NCBI GenBank assembly: GCA_030524125.1
Contig: JAUNHB010000009.1
Span: 1 to 53,685 of the forward strand
Direction: 5' to 3'
DNA length: 53,685 nt
Origin: Eubacteriales bacterium
GTDB taxonomy: Bacteria > Bacillota > Clostridia > Lachnospirales > Lachnospiraceae
Both the position numbers and the translations under genes were made by a program. Positions 41,728 through 50,298 of the stretch are shown here, one piece after another (within the stretch, counting starts at the first letter, position 1; every line of letters begins with the position of its first letter). The notes beneath the pieces are model-generated. The model saw only the letters and a program-made list of their open reading frames with translations. It was not told where the DNA came from and made no database searches.

Positions 41728-41774
41728 AAGAAACGCCTGCGGAGGAACCGGCCCGTCGCAGGCGTTTCTTTTTC
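41728..41774. terminator. Bidirectional terminator between convergent genes
   Basis: A perfect 14-bp stem AAGAAACGCCTGCG/CGCAGGCGTTTCTT followed by TTTT on the plus side; the A-rich left edge serves the minus strand. Confidence 0.9.
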
Positions 41775-42502
41775 TAGGCTTCCTGAGGGGAGATGCTTCG
41801 CAGAACGTCCAGCGCTCTGCGGTCGTCCTCGGTGAAGGTGAAGTGCTCGTTGACGGCCTTCATGGCCCGCTCCATGTCGCCGTCCCTGATGGCCTGGTAC
41901 AGATCGTTGTGCTCCTGGATCAGAAGATCGTTCGGATAGGGACCTTCGGAGATGACCTGGGCTACCATGGAGATGTTCTGTTCGTAAAGGTGCGAGAGTG
42001 CGTTTAAAAGGAAGGTAAACAGGATGTTTCCGGAGGATTCGATGATCGCGCAGTGAAACATGCTGTCGTACCGGGTCCGCTCCTCCTCCGTGGAGCTTGC
42101 ATTGTATTTTTCAATGATCTCGCCCAGCTTTTCAACAATCTGCTGATCCCGGCTGTCGATGATATTCCGGACCGCCTCCGTCTCAATGCAGCGGCGGAGC
42201 TGGATGAGATCGTCGATCCGCCCGTTGTTCATGGCGAACAGCAGGGAGAGATTGTTGGTCGTGCGCTTCTGCACTTTGTTCACGATAAAATTACCGCCGC
42301 CCTGGCGGCTCTCGCATACGCCGATGACATCCAGCGCTTTGAGAGCTTCGCGGATCGAGGTACGGCTGACGCCGAAGCGCTCCGCCAGTTCCATCTCCGT
42401 GGGAAGACGCTGGCCTGCCTTCAGCTGTCCGCTGATGATCATTTCCTTGATCTGTTCTACGATATATTCATAATTCTTCTTATTGCCGATCGCGTCAAAC
42501 AT
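41774..42502 (-). CDS. FadR/GntR-family regulator (FCD domain)
   Basis: A 242-residue regulator: GntR winged helix at about 10-75 (GQRLPTEMELAERFGVSRTS, ALDVIGVCESRQGGGNFI) and a helical FCD ligand domain (about 90-230), which in the family binds carboxylic acids with a metal ion; candidate ligand residues are in RYDSMFHCAIIESSGN and LIQEHNDLYQAI. GCAGGAGGTGG precedes the ATG. It is divergent from the MFS/oxoacid operon, so an acid taken up by that operon is its likely effector. A 17-bp palindrome over the facing promoter is the best operator candidate. Confidence 0.92.
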   Translation of the reverse strand: MFDAIGNKKNYEYIVEQIKEMIISGQLKAGQRLPTEMELAERFGVSRTSIREALKALDVIGVCESRQGGGNFIVNKVQKRTTNNLSLLFAMNNGRIDDLIQLRRCIETEAVRNIIDSRDQQIVEKLGEIIEKYNASSTEEERTRYDSMFHCAIIESSGNILFTFLLNALSHLYEQNISMVAQVISEGPYPNDLLIQEHNDLYQAIRDGDMERAMKAVNEHFTFTEDDRRALDVLRSISPQEA

Positions 42503-42643
42503 GGATTTCCACCTCCTGCACCATTTAGCATCATCTTAACACATATGCCTGTTGTTCACAACCCTTCCTCCATGAGCCTGTTTTGCAGCCTTCTATAAAG
42601 TCTGCATGGAAAAACGTCACAAAACAAGAATAAATCTGACAAT

Positions 42644-42660
42644 ATAAATTGACAATTTAT
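42644..42660. promoter_or_regulatory. Palindromic candidate operator for the FadR-type regulator
   Basis: ATAAATTG-A-CAATTTAT, arms of 8 bp perfect. It contains TTGACA (42649-42654), a -35 that is followed after 17 bp by TAAGTT (42672-42677). Binding would occlude the promoter of the operon starting at 42881. The gap 42503-42880 is AT-rich near the operator; from about 42763 it has a GC-rich CAGTTC/GAACTG hairpin element, and no gene. Confidence 0.55.
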
Positions 42661-42880
42661 CTAAACTGTGCTAAGTTGTTTGTATAAAATATGTATGACA
42701 ATATTACAATAATACAAAAACGAGAAAAAGTAAACGGTGTATTTTGTAATTTTCAGTCGCAACAGTTCAGCCGGGAGCAAAGGCAGCGAAGAAAAGCGCG
42801 GGCGGAACTGCTGCTTTCAGCCGAAGGGGAAAAGGGGGTCATACATAAGAGTTCCCGCTGATACAGAAAGGAGAGAATCT

Positions 42881-44131
42881 ATGAACAGCAGGACAAAACG
42901 TTACATTGCGATCACCGCGCTGGGGTTGGTCTACGGGACGATGTTCAATCTCCCGTACATCAAGTACGTGTTCTACGACGCCATGATCGAGGGGATGGGC
43001 GTCACGAACACGCAGCTTGGTCTTCTGCTTACGGTGTACACCATCATAAGCACCATCGGACTCATACCGGGAGGTTGGATCGCGGATCGGTTCAAGACGA
43101 AAAAGATCATCGTGGGGAGCGCATTTTTAAACGGCTTCATCTGCTTCTTCTTTATGTTTACGATGAAGAGCTACGCATGCGCCATGATCACCTGGATCGT
43201 CTCGGCTGTCGCGGGCGTGACGGCGTTCTGGGCGGCGATCCTGAAGGCGGTGAGGGTGATCTCTCCGTCGGAGGAGCAGGGACGTGCGTTTGGATTCTGG
43301 GAGGGCGTCTGCGGCGTGTCGGCCACCATCGGAAATTTTGTGGCGCTGTATGCGTTTTCAGTCTTCGACGATTCGGCGGCGGCGCTGAGGGGCGCGGTGG
43401 CCAGCATGGGAGTCATGTGTGTGATCGGAGCCGTGCTGGTGTGGTGGCTCTACGACGAGCATCTGACTTCCACCGATGAGACGGGCGAAAAGAAGAAGGC
43501 GCCAGGCGTGAAGGAGATGCTTCAGGTCTTCCGGCTTCCGAAAATGTATCTGTGCTGCCTGATCGTCTTTTGCAGTTACGGGTTTTTCAGCAGCCAGACC
43601 TTTTTGACGCCGTATTTCACCAATGTGCTGGGAGCGGCGGTCACGTTCAGCGGCGTGCTGGCCATCTTCCGGAGCTATGGCCTGAAGATTCTGGGAGGGC
43701 CCATCGGCGGGGTGATCGCGGACAAGCTGGAATCGCCGTCCAAACTGGCGGTGGGGTGCTATATCCTGATGAGCGCGTCCATTCTCTACATCGAGACCGC
43801 GGCCGGGGGAAGCGGCCTGATTCCGGTGCTGACGGTGCTGACCCTGGCGCTGGCCACCGTATGCTTTATGGCGAGAGGGACCATGTGGGCCACTATCGAC
43901 GAGGCGGGGATCCCTCCGGAGATATCCGGGACGGCCATTTCGATTGTGTCGATCATCGGCTTCAATATCCCGGATACCTTCCTGCCGCCGCTTCTGGGGA
44001 GCTGGCTGGACAAATACGGCAATCAGGGATATCACTACATTTTCTACTTTTTGATCGGGTTGTGCTGTGTGGGGATCGTGGCGGCGCTGGCCATGATCAC
44101 AGCAAACAGGAAAGGGGTACGTCATGGCTAA
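42881..44131 (+). CDS. MFS transporter
   Basis: A 416-residue major-facilitator protein with 12 predicted helices. The loop-2/3 motif appears as GGWIADRFKTKKIIVGS and again in the second half as GGVIADKLESPSK. No substrate-specific signature was recognised; by context it should carry a hydroxy-, oxo- or other carboxylic acid. AAAGGAGAG precedes the ATG at 42881. Its 3' end overlaps the ferredoxin subunit gene by 8 bases, so it is the first gene of the operon. Confidence 0.88.
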   Translation: MNSRTKRYIAITALGLVYGTMFNLPYIKYVFYDAMIEGMGVTNTQLGLLLTVYTIISTIGLIPGGWIADRFKTKKIIVGSAFLNGFICFFFMFTMKSYACAMITWIVSAVAGVTAFWAAILKAVRVISPSEEQGRAFGFWEGVCGVSATIGNFVALYAFSVFDDSAAALRGAVASMGVMCVIGAVLVWWLYDEHLTSTDETGEKKKAPGVKEMLQVFRLPKMYLCCLIVFCSYGFFSSQTFLTPYFTNVLGAAVTFSGVLAIFRSYGLKILGGPIGGVIADKLESPSKLAVGCYILMSASILYIETAAGGSGLIPVLTVLTLALATVCFMARGTMWATIDEAGIPPEISGTAISIVSIIGFNIPDTFLPPLLGSWLDKYGNQGYHYIFYFLIGLCCVGIVAALAMITANRKGVRHG

Positions 44132-44324
44132 ATTGAAATTGAACACGGAACGGTGCAAGGGCTGCGGATACTGTGTATCGGTCTGTAAGAAGGGGGCTTT
44201 ATCCCAGAAGGGAAGGCTGAACAGGAAGGGATACGACGTGGTGGAGGCCGACGAGTCGCTCTGTGTACAGTGCGGAATGTGCTACCGCATGTGTCCGGAC
44301 TATGTATTTGAGATCTTAGATTAG
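44124..44324 (+). CDS. 2-oxoacid:ferredoxin oxidoreductase, delta (ferredoxin) subunit
   Basis: A 66-residue protein with two [4Fe-4S] motifs, CKGCGYCVSVCKKG and CVQCGMCYRMCPD, eight cysteines in all. It is the electron-transfer subunit of a four-subunit 2-oxoacid oxidoreductase (KorD/VorD type) and passes electrons to soluble ferredoxin. It overlaps the MFS gene and sits 10 bases before the alpha subunit gene. GGAAAGGGG lies before its ATG. Confidence 0.93.
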   Translation: MAKLKLNTERCKGCGYCVSVCKKGALSQKGRLNRKGYDVVEADESLCVQCGMCYRMCPDYVFEILD

Positions 44325-44334
44325 GAGGGGAACC

Positions 44335-45399
44335 ATGGCAGAAGAGAAGGTAATGATGAAGGGGAACGAGGCGCTGGCGGAAGCGGCGCTGCGTGCGGGG
44401 TGCAGATTTTACAGCGGATATCCCATCACGCCCCAGACAGAGATCCTGGAATATCTTTCCTGGAGAATGGACGAGGTGGGCGGAGAGTTTATCCAGACGG
44501 AGTCGGAGCTGGCCGGCGTCAATATGCTCTACGGAGCCGCCGCGGCGGGAGCCAGAGCGCTGACCAGTTCGGCGGGACCGGGATTTGCGCTGAAGCAGGA
44601 GGGGATTTCCTATCTGTGCGCGGCGGATCTTCCGGCGGTACTCATCGACGTCATGCGCATCGGCAACGGTCTGGGAGACATCGCGCAGGGGCAGGGCGAC
44701 TACTGGCAGTTGACCCGCGGCGGCGGGAACGGCGACTATCGGACTATCGTGCTCGCGCCGAACAGCGTGCAGGAGAGCGCGGATCTGATCTACGGAGCGT
44801 TTGATCTGGCGGAAAAATATGTGCATCCGGTGATCATCGCGTCGGACGCGGCCATCGGCCAGATGATGGAGCCGGTGGAACTGCCGCCCATGAAGGAGCA
44901 CGACATCGACAGCTACGACTGGTCTGTGAAGGGCTGTAAGACGGGGGATGTTCAGAGGATCATTTCCAATGTCTGTTTCTACGGACATAAAAATTATGAG
45001 GAATATCTGACCGCCAAATACCGGGAGATCGAGAAGAACGAGCAGCGATGGGAGAGCATCTGCACGGAAGACGCGCAGGTGATCGTCGTGGCCTACGGGA
45101 TCTCCTCGAGAGTGGCCAGAGAGGCCGTGCGAAACGGAAGGAAAAAGGGGCTTCGCATCGGGATGATCCGTCCGATCACGCTCTGGCCCTATCCGGTGCG
45201 GGCGTTTGAAAAGCTGCCCGGGGATCTGAAGGGATTCATCAGCGTGGAGATGAATATTCTGGGACAGATGGTGGACGATATCCGTCTGGCTACGGACGCG
45301 AAATATCCGATCGAGTTTTACGGGACCTTTTTCGACGTGCCGGAGAGCGAGCGGATCATAGAGCTGGCGGAACAGATGCTGCAGGGACAGGGGGAATAG
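44335..45399 (+). CDS. 2-oxoacid:ferredoxin oxidoreductase, alpha subunit
   Basis: A 354-residue subunit with the pyrimidine-binding TPP fold and transketolase C-like part. Landmarks are MKGNEALAEAALRAGCRFY, GYPITPQTEILEYL, QTESELAGVNMLYGAA and TSSAGPGFALKQEGISYL. Sequence style matches VorB/KorA, enzymes that turn branched-chain 2-oxoacids or 2-oxoglutarate plus CoA into acyl-CoA and CO2; which one cannot be decided here. AGGAGGGGAACC precedes the ATG. Only 3 bases separate it from the beta subunit. Confidence 0.93.
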   Translation: MAEEKVMMKGNEALAEAALRAGCRFYSGYPITPQTEILEYLSWRMDEVGGEFIQTESELAGVNMLYGAAAAGARALTSSAGPGFALKQEGISYLCAADLPAVLIDVMRIGNGLGDIAQGQGDYWQLTRGGGNGDYRTIVLAPNSVQESADLIYGAFDLAEKYVHPVIIASDAAIGQMMEPVELPPMKEHDIDSYDWSVKGCKTGDVQRIISNVCFYGHKNYEEYLTAKYREIEKNEQRWESICTEDAQVIVVAYGISSRVAREAVRNGRKKGLRIGMIRPITLWPYPVRAFEKLPGDLKGFISVEMNILGQMVDDIRLATDAKYPIEFYGTFFDVPESERIIELAEQMLQGQGE

Positions 45400-45402
45400 A
45401 AG

Positions 45403-46143
45403 ATGAAGCTGAAAGCACCGGAAACGATAACATTTACAACCAGCGGATTTTGCCCGGGCTGCGGGCATGGGATCGCGGCCCGTCTCATCGCGGAGATTGT
45501 GGAAGAGATGGGGCTTCGGGAAGATTTTATCCCGACCGTGGACGTGGCGTGCGGAGCGCTCAACATGGACGCGTGGAGATTTGACACGGTCATGGCGGCC
45601 CACGGACGGCCCATTGTGACGGCCATCGGCGTGAAGAAGGTCCGCAAGGACAAGCTGTCCGCGGCATACATCGGGGACGGCGCGGCCTACGCCATCGGTA
45701 TGGCGGAGACGATGCACGCGGCCCTCAGAAACGACAATGTGACGGTGATCGTCATGAACAACGGCGTGTTCGGCATGACGGGCGGACAGATGGCGCCCAC
45801 CACGCTTCTGGGACAGAAGACCACTTCGTCGCCCGGCGGGCGCAGCGCAAAAAAGCAGGGAATGCCCTTTGACGTGGCGAAGGTGCTGGGGCAGTTGCCG
45901 ATCGCCTACCTGGCCAGGGGCTCCCTGGACAGTCCGGCTGCGGTAGAGAAGACGAAGAAATACATCAAAAAGGGATTTGAGAAACAGATGAACGGGGAGG
46001 GCTTCAGCCTCATCGAGGTGCTGGCGCCATGTCCGACCAACTGGGGATTAAGCCCGGTGGAAAGTCTGAAGCATATTCGGGAAAAGACGCGGGCTTACTA
46101 TGAAGTGGGAGAATTTGTGGACAGGAAAGGAGAGCAGGCATGA
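45403..46143 (+). CDS. 2-oxoacid:ferredoxin oxidoreductase, beta (TPP) subunit
   Basis: A 246-residue thiamine-diphosphate-binding subunit. FCPGCGHGIAARL supplies cluster/TPP cysteines, DVACGALNM and the TPP motif GDGAAYAIGMAETMHAA ... VIVMNN are clear, followed by GMTGGQMAPTT. Together with alpha, gamma and delta it forms the full Kor/Vor complex. The small size and lack of fused ferredoxin fit the four-subunit architecture. The stop overlaps the gamma start by 4 bases. Confidence 0.94.
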   Translation: MKLKAPETITFTTSGFCPGCGHGIAARLIAEIVEEMGLREDFIPTVDVACGALNMDAWRFDTVMAAHGRPIVTAIGVKKVRKDKLSAAYIGDGAAYAIGMAETMHAALRNDNVTVIVMNNGVFGMTGGQMAPTTLLGQKTTSSPGGRSAKKQGMPFDVAKVLGQLPIAYLARGSLDSPAAVEKTKKYIKKGFEKQMNGEGFSLIEVLAPCPTNWGLSPVESLKHIREKTRAYYEVGEFVDRKGEQA

Positions 46144-46679
46144 AAGAAATCATCTGCGCCGGTTTCGGCGGACAGGGCGTGCTGATCACAGGAATGATCC
46201 TGGCGTACTGCAGTATGCGCAAGGGCGAGCATTTTACATGGTATCCGTCCTACGGATCGGAGATGCGGGGCGGCACGGCCAACTGTAATGTGAAGATCAG
46301 CGAGGAGGAGATCGCCAGTCCTTATGCGAAGCATCTGGATATCCTGCTTTCCATGAACGACGTGGCCATCGGAAAGTTTGAGCCGCGGATGAAGCCGGGG
46401 GCGACGCTGTTCGCCAATAGCTCGCTGCTGTCGGAGGACCGGGTGTTCCGGCCGGACATCAATGTGGTGAAGGTTCCGGCAAGCCAGATCGCCGCAGAGC
46501 TTCACAATCCGAGAGGGACCAACATCGTTATGCTGGGCGCGCTGTGTCAGACGACGGGGCTTTACGAGAAAGAATTTATGAAGGAATCCATAGACGAGTA
46601 TTTTGCGAAAAAGGGTAAGGTGAATCCCGGAAACAGCCTCTGCTTCGATGCGGGCGTGCAGGCGGTTCTGGAGGCTTGA
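46140..46679 (+). CDS. 2-oxoacid:ferredoxin oxidoreductase, gamma subunit
   Basis: A 179-residue protein with the typical start EIICAGFGGQGVLITGMILAY and YPSYGSEMRGGTANCNV, which form the gamma (CoA-binding side) domain. The middle IDVLL-like stretch LDILLSMNDVAIGKFEP follows. GAAAGGAGAGCAGGC precedes the ATG. The stop is followed after a few bases by the ribosome site of the acyl-CoA synthetase gene, so production of acyl-CoA and its use are linked in one transcript. Confidence 0.94.
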   Translation: MKEIICAGFGGQGVLITGMILAYCSMRKGEHFTWYPSYGSEMRGGTANCNVKISEEEIASPYAKHLDILLSMNDVAIGKFEPRMKPGATLFANSSLLSEDRVFRPDINVVKVPASQIAAELHNPRGTNIVMLGALCQTTGLYEKEFMKESIDEYFAKKGKVNPGNSLCFDAGVQAVLEA

Positions 46680-46693
46680 GAAGGAGGCGCAGG

Positions 46694-48802
46694 ATGGATC
46701 TAAATAAACTTTTCAGGGCGAAATCCATGGCCGTCGTGGGAGCCAGCGAGAAATCAGGTTTCGGCGGGGATACGTGCAGGAACATTCTGGAATACCGGAA
46801 GGATCTGAGCCGGGTGTACTTTGTGCACCCGGTGAGGGAGACGGTGCTGGGGGTCAAATGCTATCACAGTCTGTCCGAAATCGACGACGAGATCGAGCTG
46901 GCGATCATCTGCACGGCGAAGCAGACGGTGAACGGGCTTCTCAGGGAAGCGAAGGCGAAGGGCTGCGGGGGTGCGGTCATCTTTGCCAGCGGGTACAGCG
47001 AGACTGGGACTGAGGAGGGGAGAGCTGCGGAGGAGGAGCTGCGCGCGCTGGCGCAGGAGCTGGACATTGCGATCCTCGGACCAAACTGCGGGGGATTCCA
47101 CAATTATGTGGACGATGTGGTCGCCTTCGCGTTTCCGGTGGAAAACCGGGACCGGAGGGGGAGCATCGGATTTCTCTCCCAGAGCGGGCAGTTCTGCATC
47201 AATCTGATGGACTGCAGTCAGATGCATTTTTCTTACGCGGTGTCCATCGGAAACGGAAAGATCGTGACGCTGGAGGATTACATGGACTTCCTCATCGAGG
47301 ACGAGCAGACGAAGGTGGTGGCCGTCTACATGGAGGGCGTACAGGATGCGGAGAAATTCGCCGCCTGCCTGAAGAAAGCGGCGCTCCGGAGGAAACCGGT
47401 GGTCATCCAGAAGGGCGGGCGAAGCGAACTGGGACAGAAGGTGGCCGCTTCCCATACCGGCGCGCTGGCGGGCTCGGACCGGGCCTATGATGCGGTCTTC
47501 GACAAGTTCGGCGTCATCCGGGCGGAGGATATGCAGGAGCTTATGTCCACGGCGCTGCTTTTGGCCACGCTGAACCGGCTGCCTGCGCGGCCGCTGTTTG
47601 CCTCTATGAACATCTCCGGCGGAGAGACGGCCATCTGCGCGGACATGGGAAGCGCCTACGGCATCGAATATCCGGAATTTCAGGAGCGCACAGTGAAGAG
47701 GCTGGAAGAGCTTTTGCCGTCCTTCTGCACGCCGAGAAATCCGCTGGATATGACGGCGGCGCTCTGCTATGACGGAGACCTGTATGCAGAGGGACTAAAG
47801 ACCGTCATGGAGGATCCCAATGTGGAGATGGTGTTGATCGGCCTTACGATCCAGCTGGTGGTGTCGGATCCGACCATCCACAATATTTATTACGGAGTGA
47901 AAAAGGTGCTGGAACAGGGCTACGACAAGCCGGTGGCGATCCTTCCGTTTATCGAAGGGACGAGAAATCAGGAGATCGCGGAAAAGTTCCGGGCTATCGG
48001 GGTGCCGATCCTTCCCAGCCCCAAGTATGCGTTCTGCGCGCTGCGCCATCTGACCCGGTATCTGTCCTACGATCCGGGGGAGAGGGAGCTGGCGCTGGCC
48101 GTGCCGACCCGGAAGAAAGACGGAAAACGGATCGCTTACAGCGAGCGGAAGAGCAAGGAAATGCTGAGGGACGGAGGCATCCCCGTCAAGCTGGGAGTCA
48201 TCGCAGCCGACAGGGAGGAGGCCCGGAGAGCAGCCGATGAGACCGGCTATCCGGCAGTTATGAAGATCGAGTCGGATGACATCCTGCATAAATCGGATGT
48301 GGGCGGCGTCGTACTGAACATTCAGGGGCCGGAGGAGGCGCTTGCGGCCTGGGACCGGATCATGGAAAATGTGACGGAGAATGCGCCGGACGCGCGAATC
48401 AACGGGATCCTTGTACAGCCTATGATGGAGAAGGGGCTGGAAATGATCCTCGGAGTGAAGGCGGACGCTCAGTTCGGCCTGATGCTGCTGGTGGGTCTGG
48501 GAGGTGTATTTGTGGAGGTCTTTCAGGACAGCGCGCTCTACCCCGTTCCGGTGAACCGGAGCGAGGCGCGCAGAATGCTGGAATCGCTGGTCTCCTACAG
48601 GCTGCTTGGAGGCTATCGGGGGAAGGAGTCCTGCGACGTGGAGGCGGTGCTGGATCGGATGACGGCGCTGTCGAACTTCGCGGCTGCGCATAAAGAAGAG
48701 CTGCGGGAGCTGGACATCAATCCTCTCTTTGTATATAAGGAAGGAAAGGGCGTCGAGATCGCGGACGCGCTGGTCGTACTGGAGAAGCAGAGAGGGGAAT
48801 GA
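46694..48802 (+). CDS. ADP-forming acyl-CoA synthetase (acetate-CoA ligase family)
   Basis: A 702-residue fused enzyme: CoA-binding domain (about 1-130; SMAVVGASEKSGFGG), succinyl-CoA-ligase-like domains (about 145-440) with the phospho-His254 in KVAASHTGALAGSD, and a C-terminal ATP-grasp domain (about 475-700; AVMKIESDDILHKSDVGGVVL, INGILVQPMM). Such enzymes convert acyl-CoA + ADP + Pi to acid + ATP + CoA. Coming straight after the oxidoreductase it would save the energy of the thioester. AAGGAGG lies 6 bases before the ATG at 46694; the longer frame at 46676 overlaps the gamma gene. Confidence 0.92.
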   Translation: MDLNKLFRAKSMAVVGASEKSGFGGDTCRNILEYRKDLSRVYFVHPVRETVLGVKCYHSLSEIDDEIELAIICTAKQTVNGLLREAKAKGCGGAVIFASGYSETGTEEGRAAEEELRALAQELDIAILGPNCGGFHNYVDDVVAFAFPVENRDRRGSIGFLSQSGQFCINLMDCSQMHFSYAVSIGNGKIVTLEDYMDFLIEDEQTKVVAVYMEGVQDAEKFAACLKKAALRRKPVVIQKGGRSELGQKVAASHTGALAGSDRAYDAVFDKFGVIRAEDMQELMSTALLLATLNRLPARPLFASMNISGGETAICADMGSAYGIEYPEFQERTVKRLEELLPSFCTPRNPLDMTAALCYDGDLYAEGLKTVMEDPNVEMVLIGLTIQLVVSDPTIHNIYYGVKKVLEQGYDKPVAILPFIEGTRNQEIAEKFRAIGVPILPSPKYAFCALRHLTRYLSYDPGERELALAVPTRKKDGKRIAYSERKSKEMLRDGGIPVKLGVIAADREEARRAADETGYPAVMKIESDDILHKSDVGGVVLNIQGPEEALAAWDRIMENVTENAPDARINGILVQPMMEKGLEMILGVKADAQFGLMLLVGLGGVFVEVFQDSALYPVPVNRSEARRMLESLVSYRLLGGYRGKESCDVEAVLDRMTALSNFAAAHKEELRELDINPLFVYKEGKGVEIADALVVLEKQRGE

Positions 48803-48854
48803 CCGGCATGAGCATCCGGAGCGCACCGGCGGCGGAAGGAAGGGGGGATAAAAC

Positions 48855-50294
48855 GTGAAGGGGATCGACATTGGTATTGTGGTCCTGTATATGATCGGGA
48901 TGCTGGCAGTGGGGGTTCTGGTATCCCGGAAGCAGAGCAGCATGGAAACGTATTATGTGGCGGGCAGGAGACTGGGAACGGTGTCCATCGCCTGCCTGTG
49001 GGTCTCCTGCTGGATTGGGGGAGCCTCGGTCATAGGCACATCGGCCAAGGCGTACGATATGGGAGTTACCGCCGTCTGGTATGTGGGGATCCTGGCGGTG
49101 GGATGTGCGGTATTTGCGCTTGTGTTTGCCAAAAAGGTGAAGGTCATCGGGGATCAGCTTCAGAATCTTTCTTATCCGGATTTTATCGAGGCCAGGTATG
49201 ACGGGAACTGTCGTCTGATCGCCACGGTATGCACGCTGATCGGGATGATCGGCGTCACCTCCTCCCAGCTTGTGGCCAGCGGGTCGATCCTGAATACGAT
49301 CACAGGCTGGGGAAACGGACCGTCTTTCGCCGCAGCGGCGGTGGTGCTGATCCTGTACACGTCGCTGGGCGGCTATCTGGCCGTGACGTATACAGACTGG
49401 ATCCAGGTGTTTCTCCTGATCATGGGAATCGTGATCGGGGTTCCCTTTGCAGCACATGCTATGGGAGGGCTAGATCGAATCACAGAGCTGCCGTCGGGAT
49501 ATTTTGATGTGGGAGCGTGGGGGTGGCCTACCATAGCGGCTTTTGCGCTGTCCTCTCTGCTCTCGTTTTTCACGACGATGGACAGTTATACCCGGTGCAT
49601 GGCGGCAAAAGACGCTGCCACGGCAAGAAAAGGAGGAATCCTGGCGGCGTGTCTGATCCTGCCCATTGCGCTGGGCGCGACTTACGAGGGAATGGCGGCG
49701 AAGGTACTGCTTCCAGATCTGGCGGACGGGAACAATGCGCTGATCCGGCTGATTCTTGCCACATTTCCAACGGGCGTGCGAGGACTGGTCATCACAGGAA
49801 TTTTTGCCGCTATCATGTCCTCGGCAGACATCTCGATCCTGACGGCCTCGGCGAACATTACGAGGGATATTTATCAGCGCTACGTTCGGCCGGATGCGCC
49901 GGATCGGAAGATCGTGCGGATCGGAGTGCTCAGCTCTCTCTTTGTGGGCGCGGTAAGTCTCCTGACGGCCTGGTTGAATCCGGATATTATGGATATTTTA
50001 CTGATCACGTTTACATTTTTATCCGCCGGGCTGTTTGTTCCGACTTTCTGCGGATTTTTCTGGAAACGCGCCGGCACGGCCGCCGCATTTTACAGTATGC
50101 TGCTGTCCATGATCACGGTGACGGTCTGGTATGCAGGGAACCTGCTGGGGTGGGGCGCGGTGTTTGCCGTCGACGCGCTCTGGCCGGGGCTTGCGGTATC
50201 TCTTGTGGTATTTCTCGGGCTGACGCTGACCAGCCGACAAAGCGAGGAGGAGAAGAAACGGATCGAGGAGATCTGGTTCAGAAAGGAAAGATAA
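48855..50294 (+). CDS. Sodium:solute symporter (SSS family)
   Basis: A 479-residue transporter with about 13 helices. The start MKGIDIGIVVLYMIGMLAVG, the YYVAGRRLG motif, WIGGASVIGTSAKAYDMG and PDFIEARYDG are characteristic of the solute:sodium symporters, as is the later SSADISILTASANI sodium-site segment. GTG start at 48855 after AGGAGGGGGG. Its substrate is probably a carboxylate handled by this operon. Two different carriers (MFS and SSS) in one operon may mean import of substrate and export of product, or two substrates. Confidence 0.9.
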   Translation: MKGIDIGIVVLYMIGMLAVGVLVSRKQSSMETYYVAGRRLGTVSIACLWVSCWIGGASVIGTSAKAYDMGVTAVWYVGILAVGCAVFALVFAKKVKVIGDQLQNLSYPDFIEARYDGNCRLIATVCTLIGMIGVTSSQLVASGSILNTITGWGNGPSFAAAAVVLILYTSLGGYLAVTYTDWIQVFLLIMGIVIGVPFAAHAMGGLDRITELPSGYFDVGAWGWPTIAAFALSSLLSFFTTMDSYTRCMAAKDAATARKGGILAACLILPIALGATYEGMAAKVLLPDLADGNNALIRLILATFPTGVRGLVITGIFAAIMSSADISILTASANITRDIYQRYVRPDAPDRKIVRIGVLSSLFVGAVSLLTAWLNPDIMDILLITFTFLSAGLFVPTFCGFFWKRAGTAAAFYSMLLSMITVTVWYAGNLLGWGAVFAVDALWPGLAVSLVVFLGLTLTSRQSEEEKKRIEEIWFRKER

Positions 50295-50298
50295 GACT

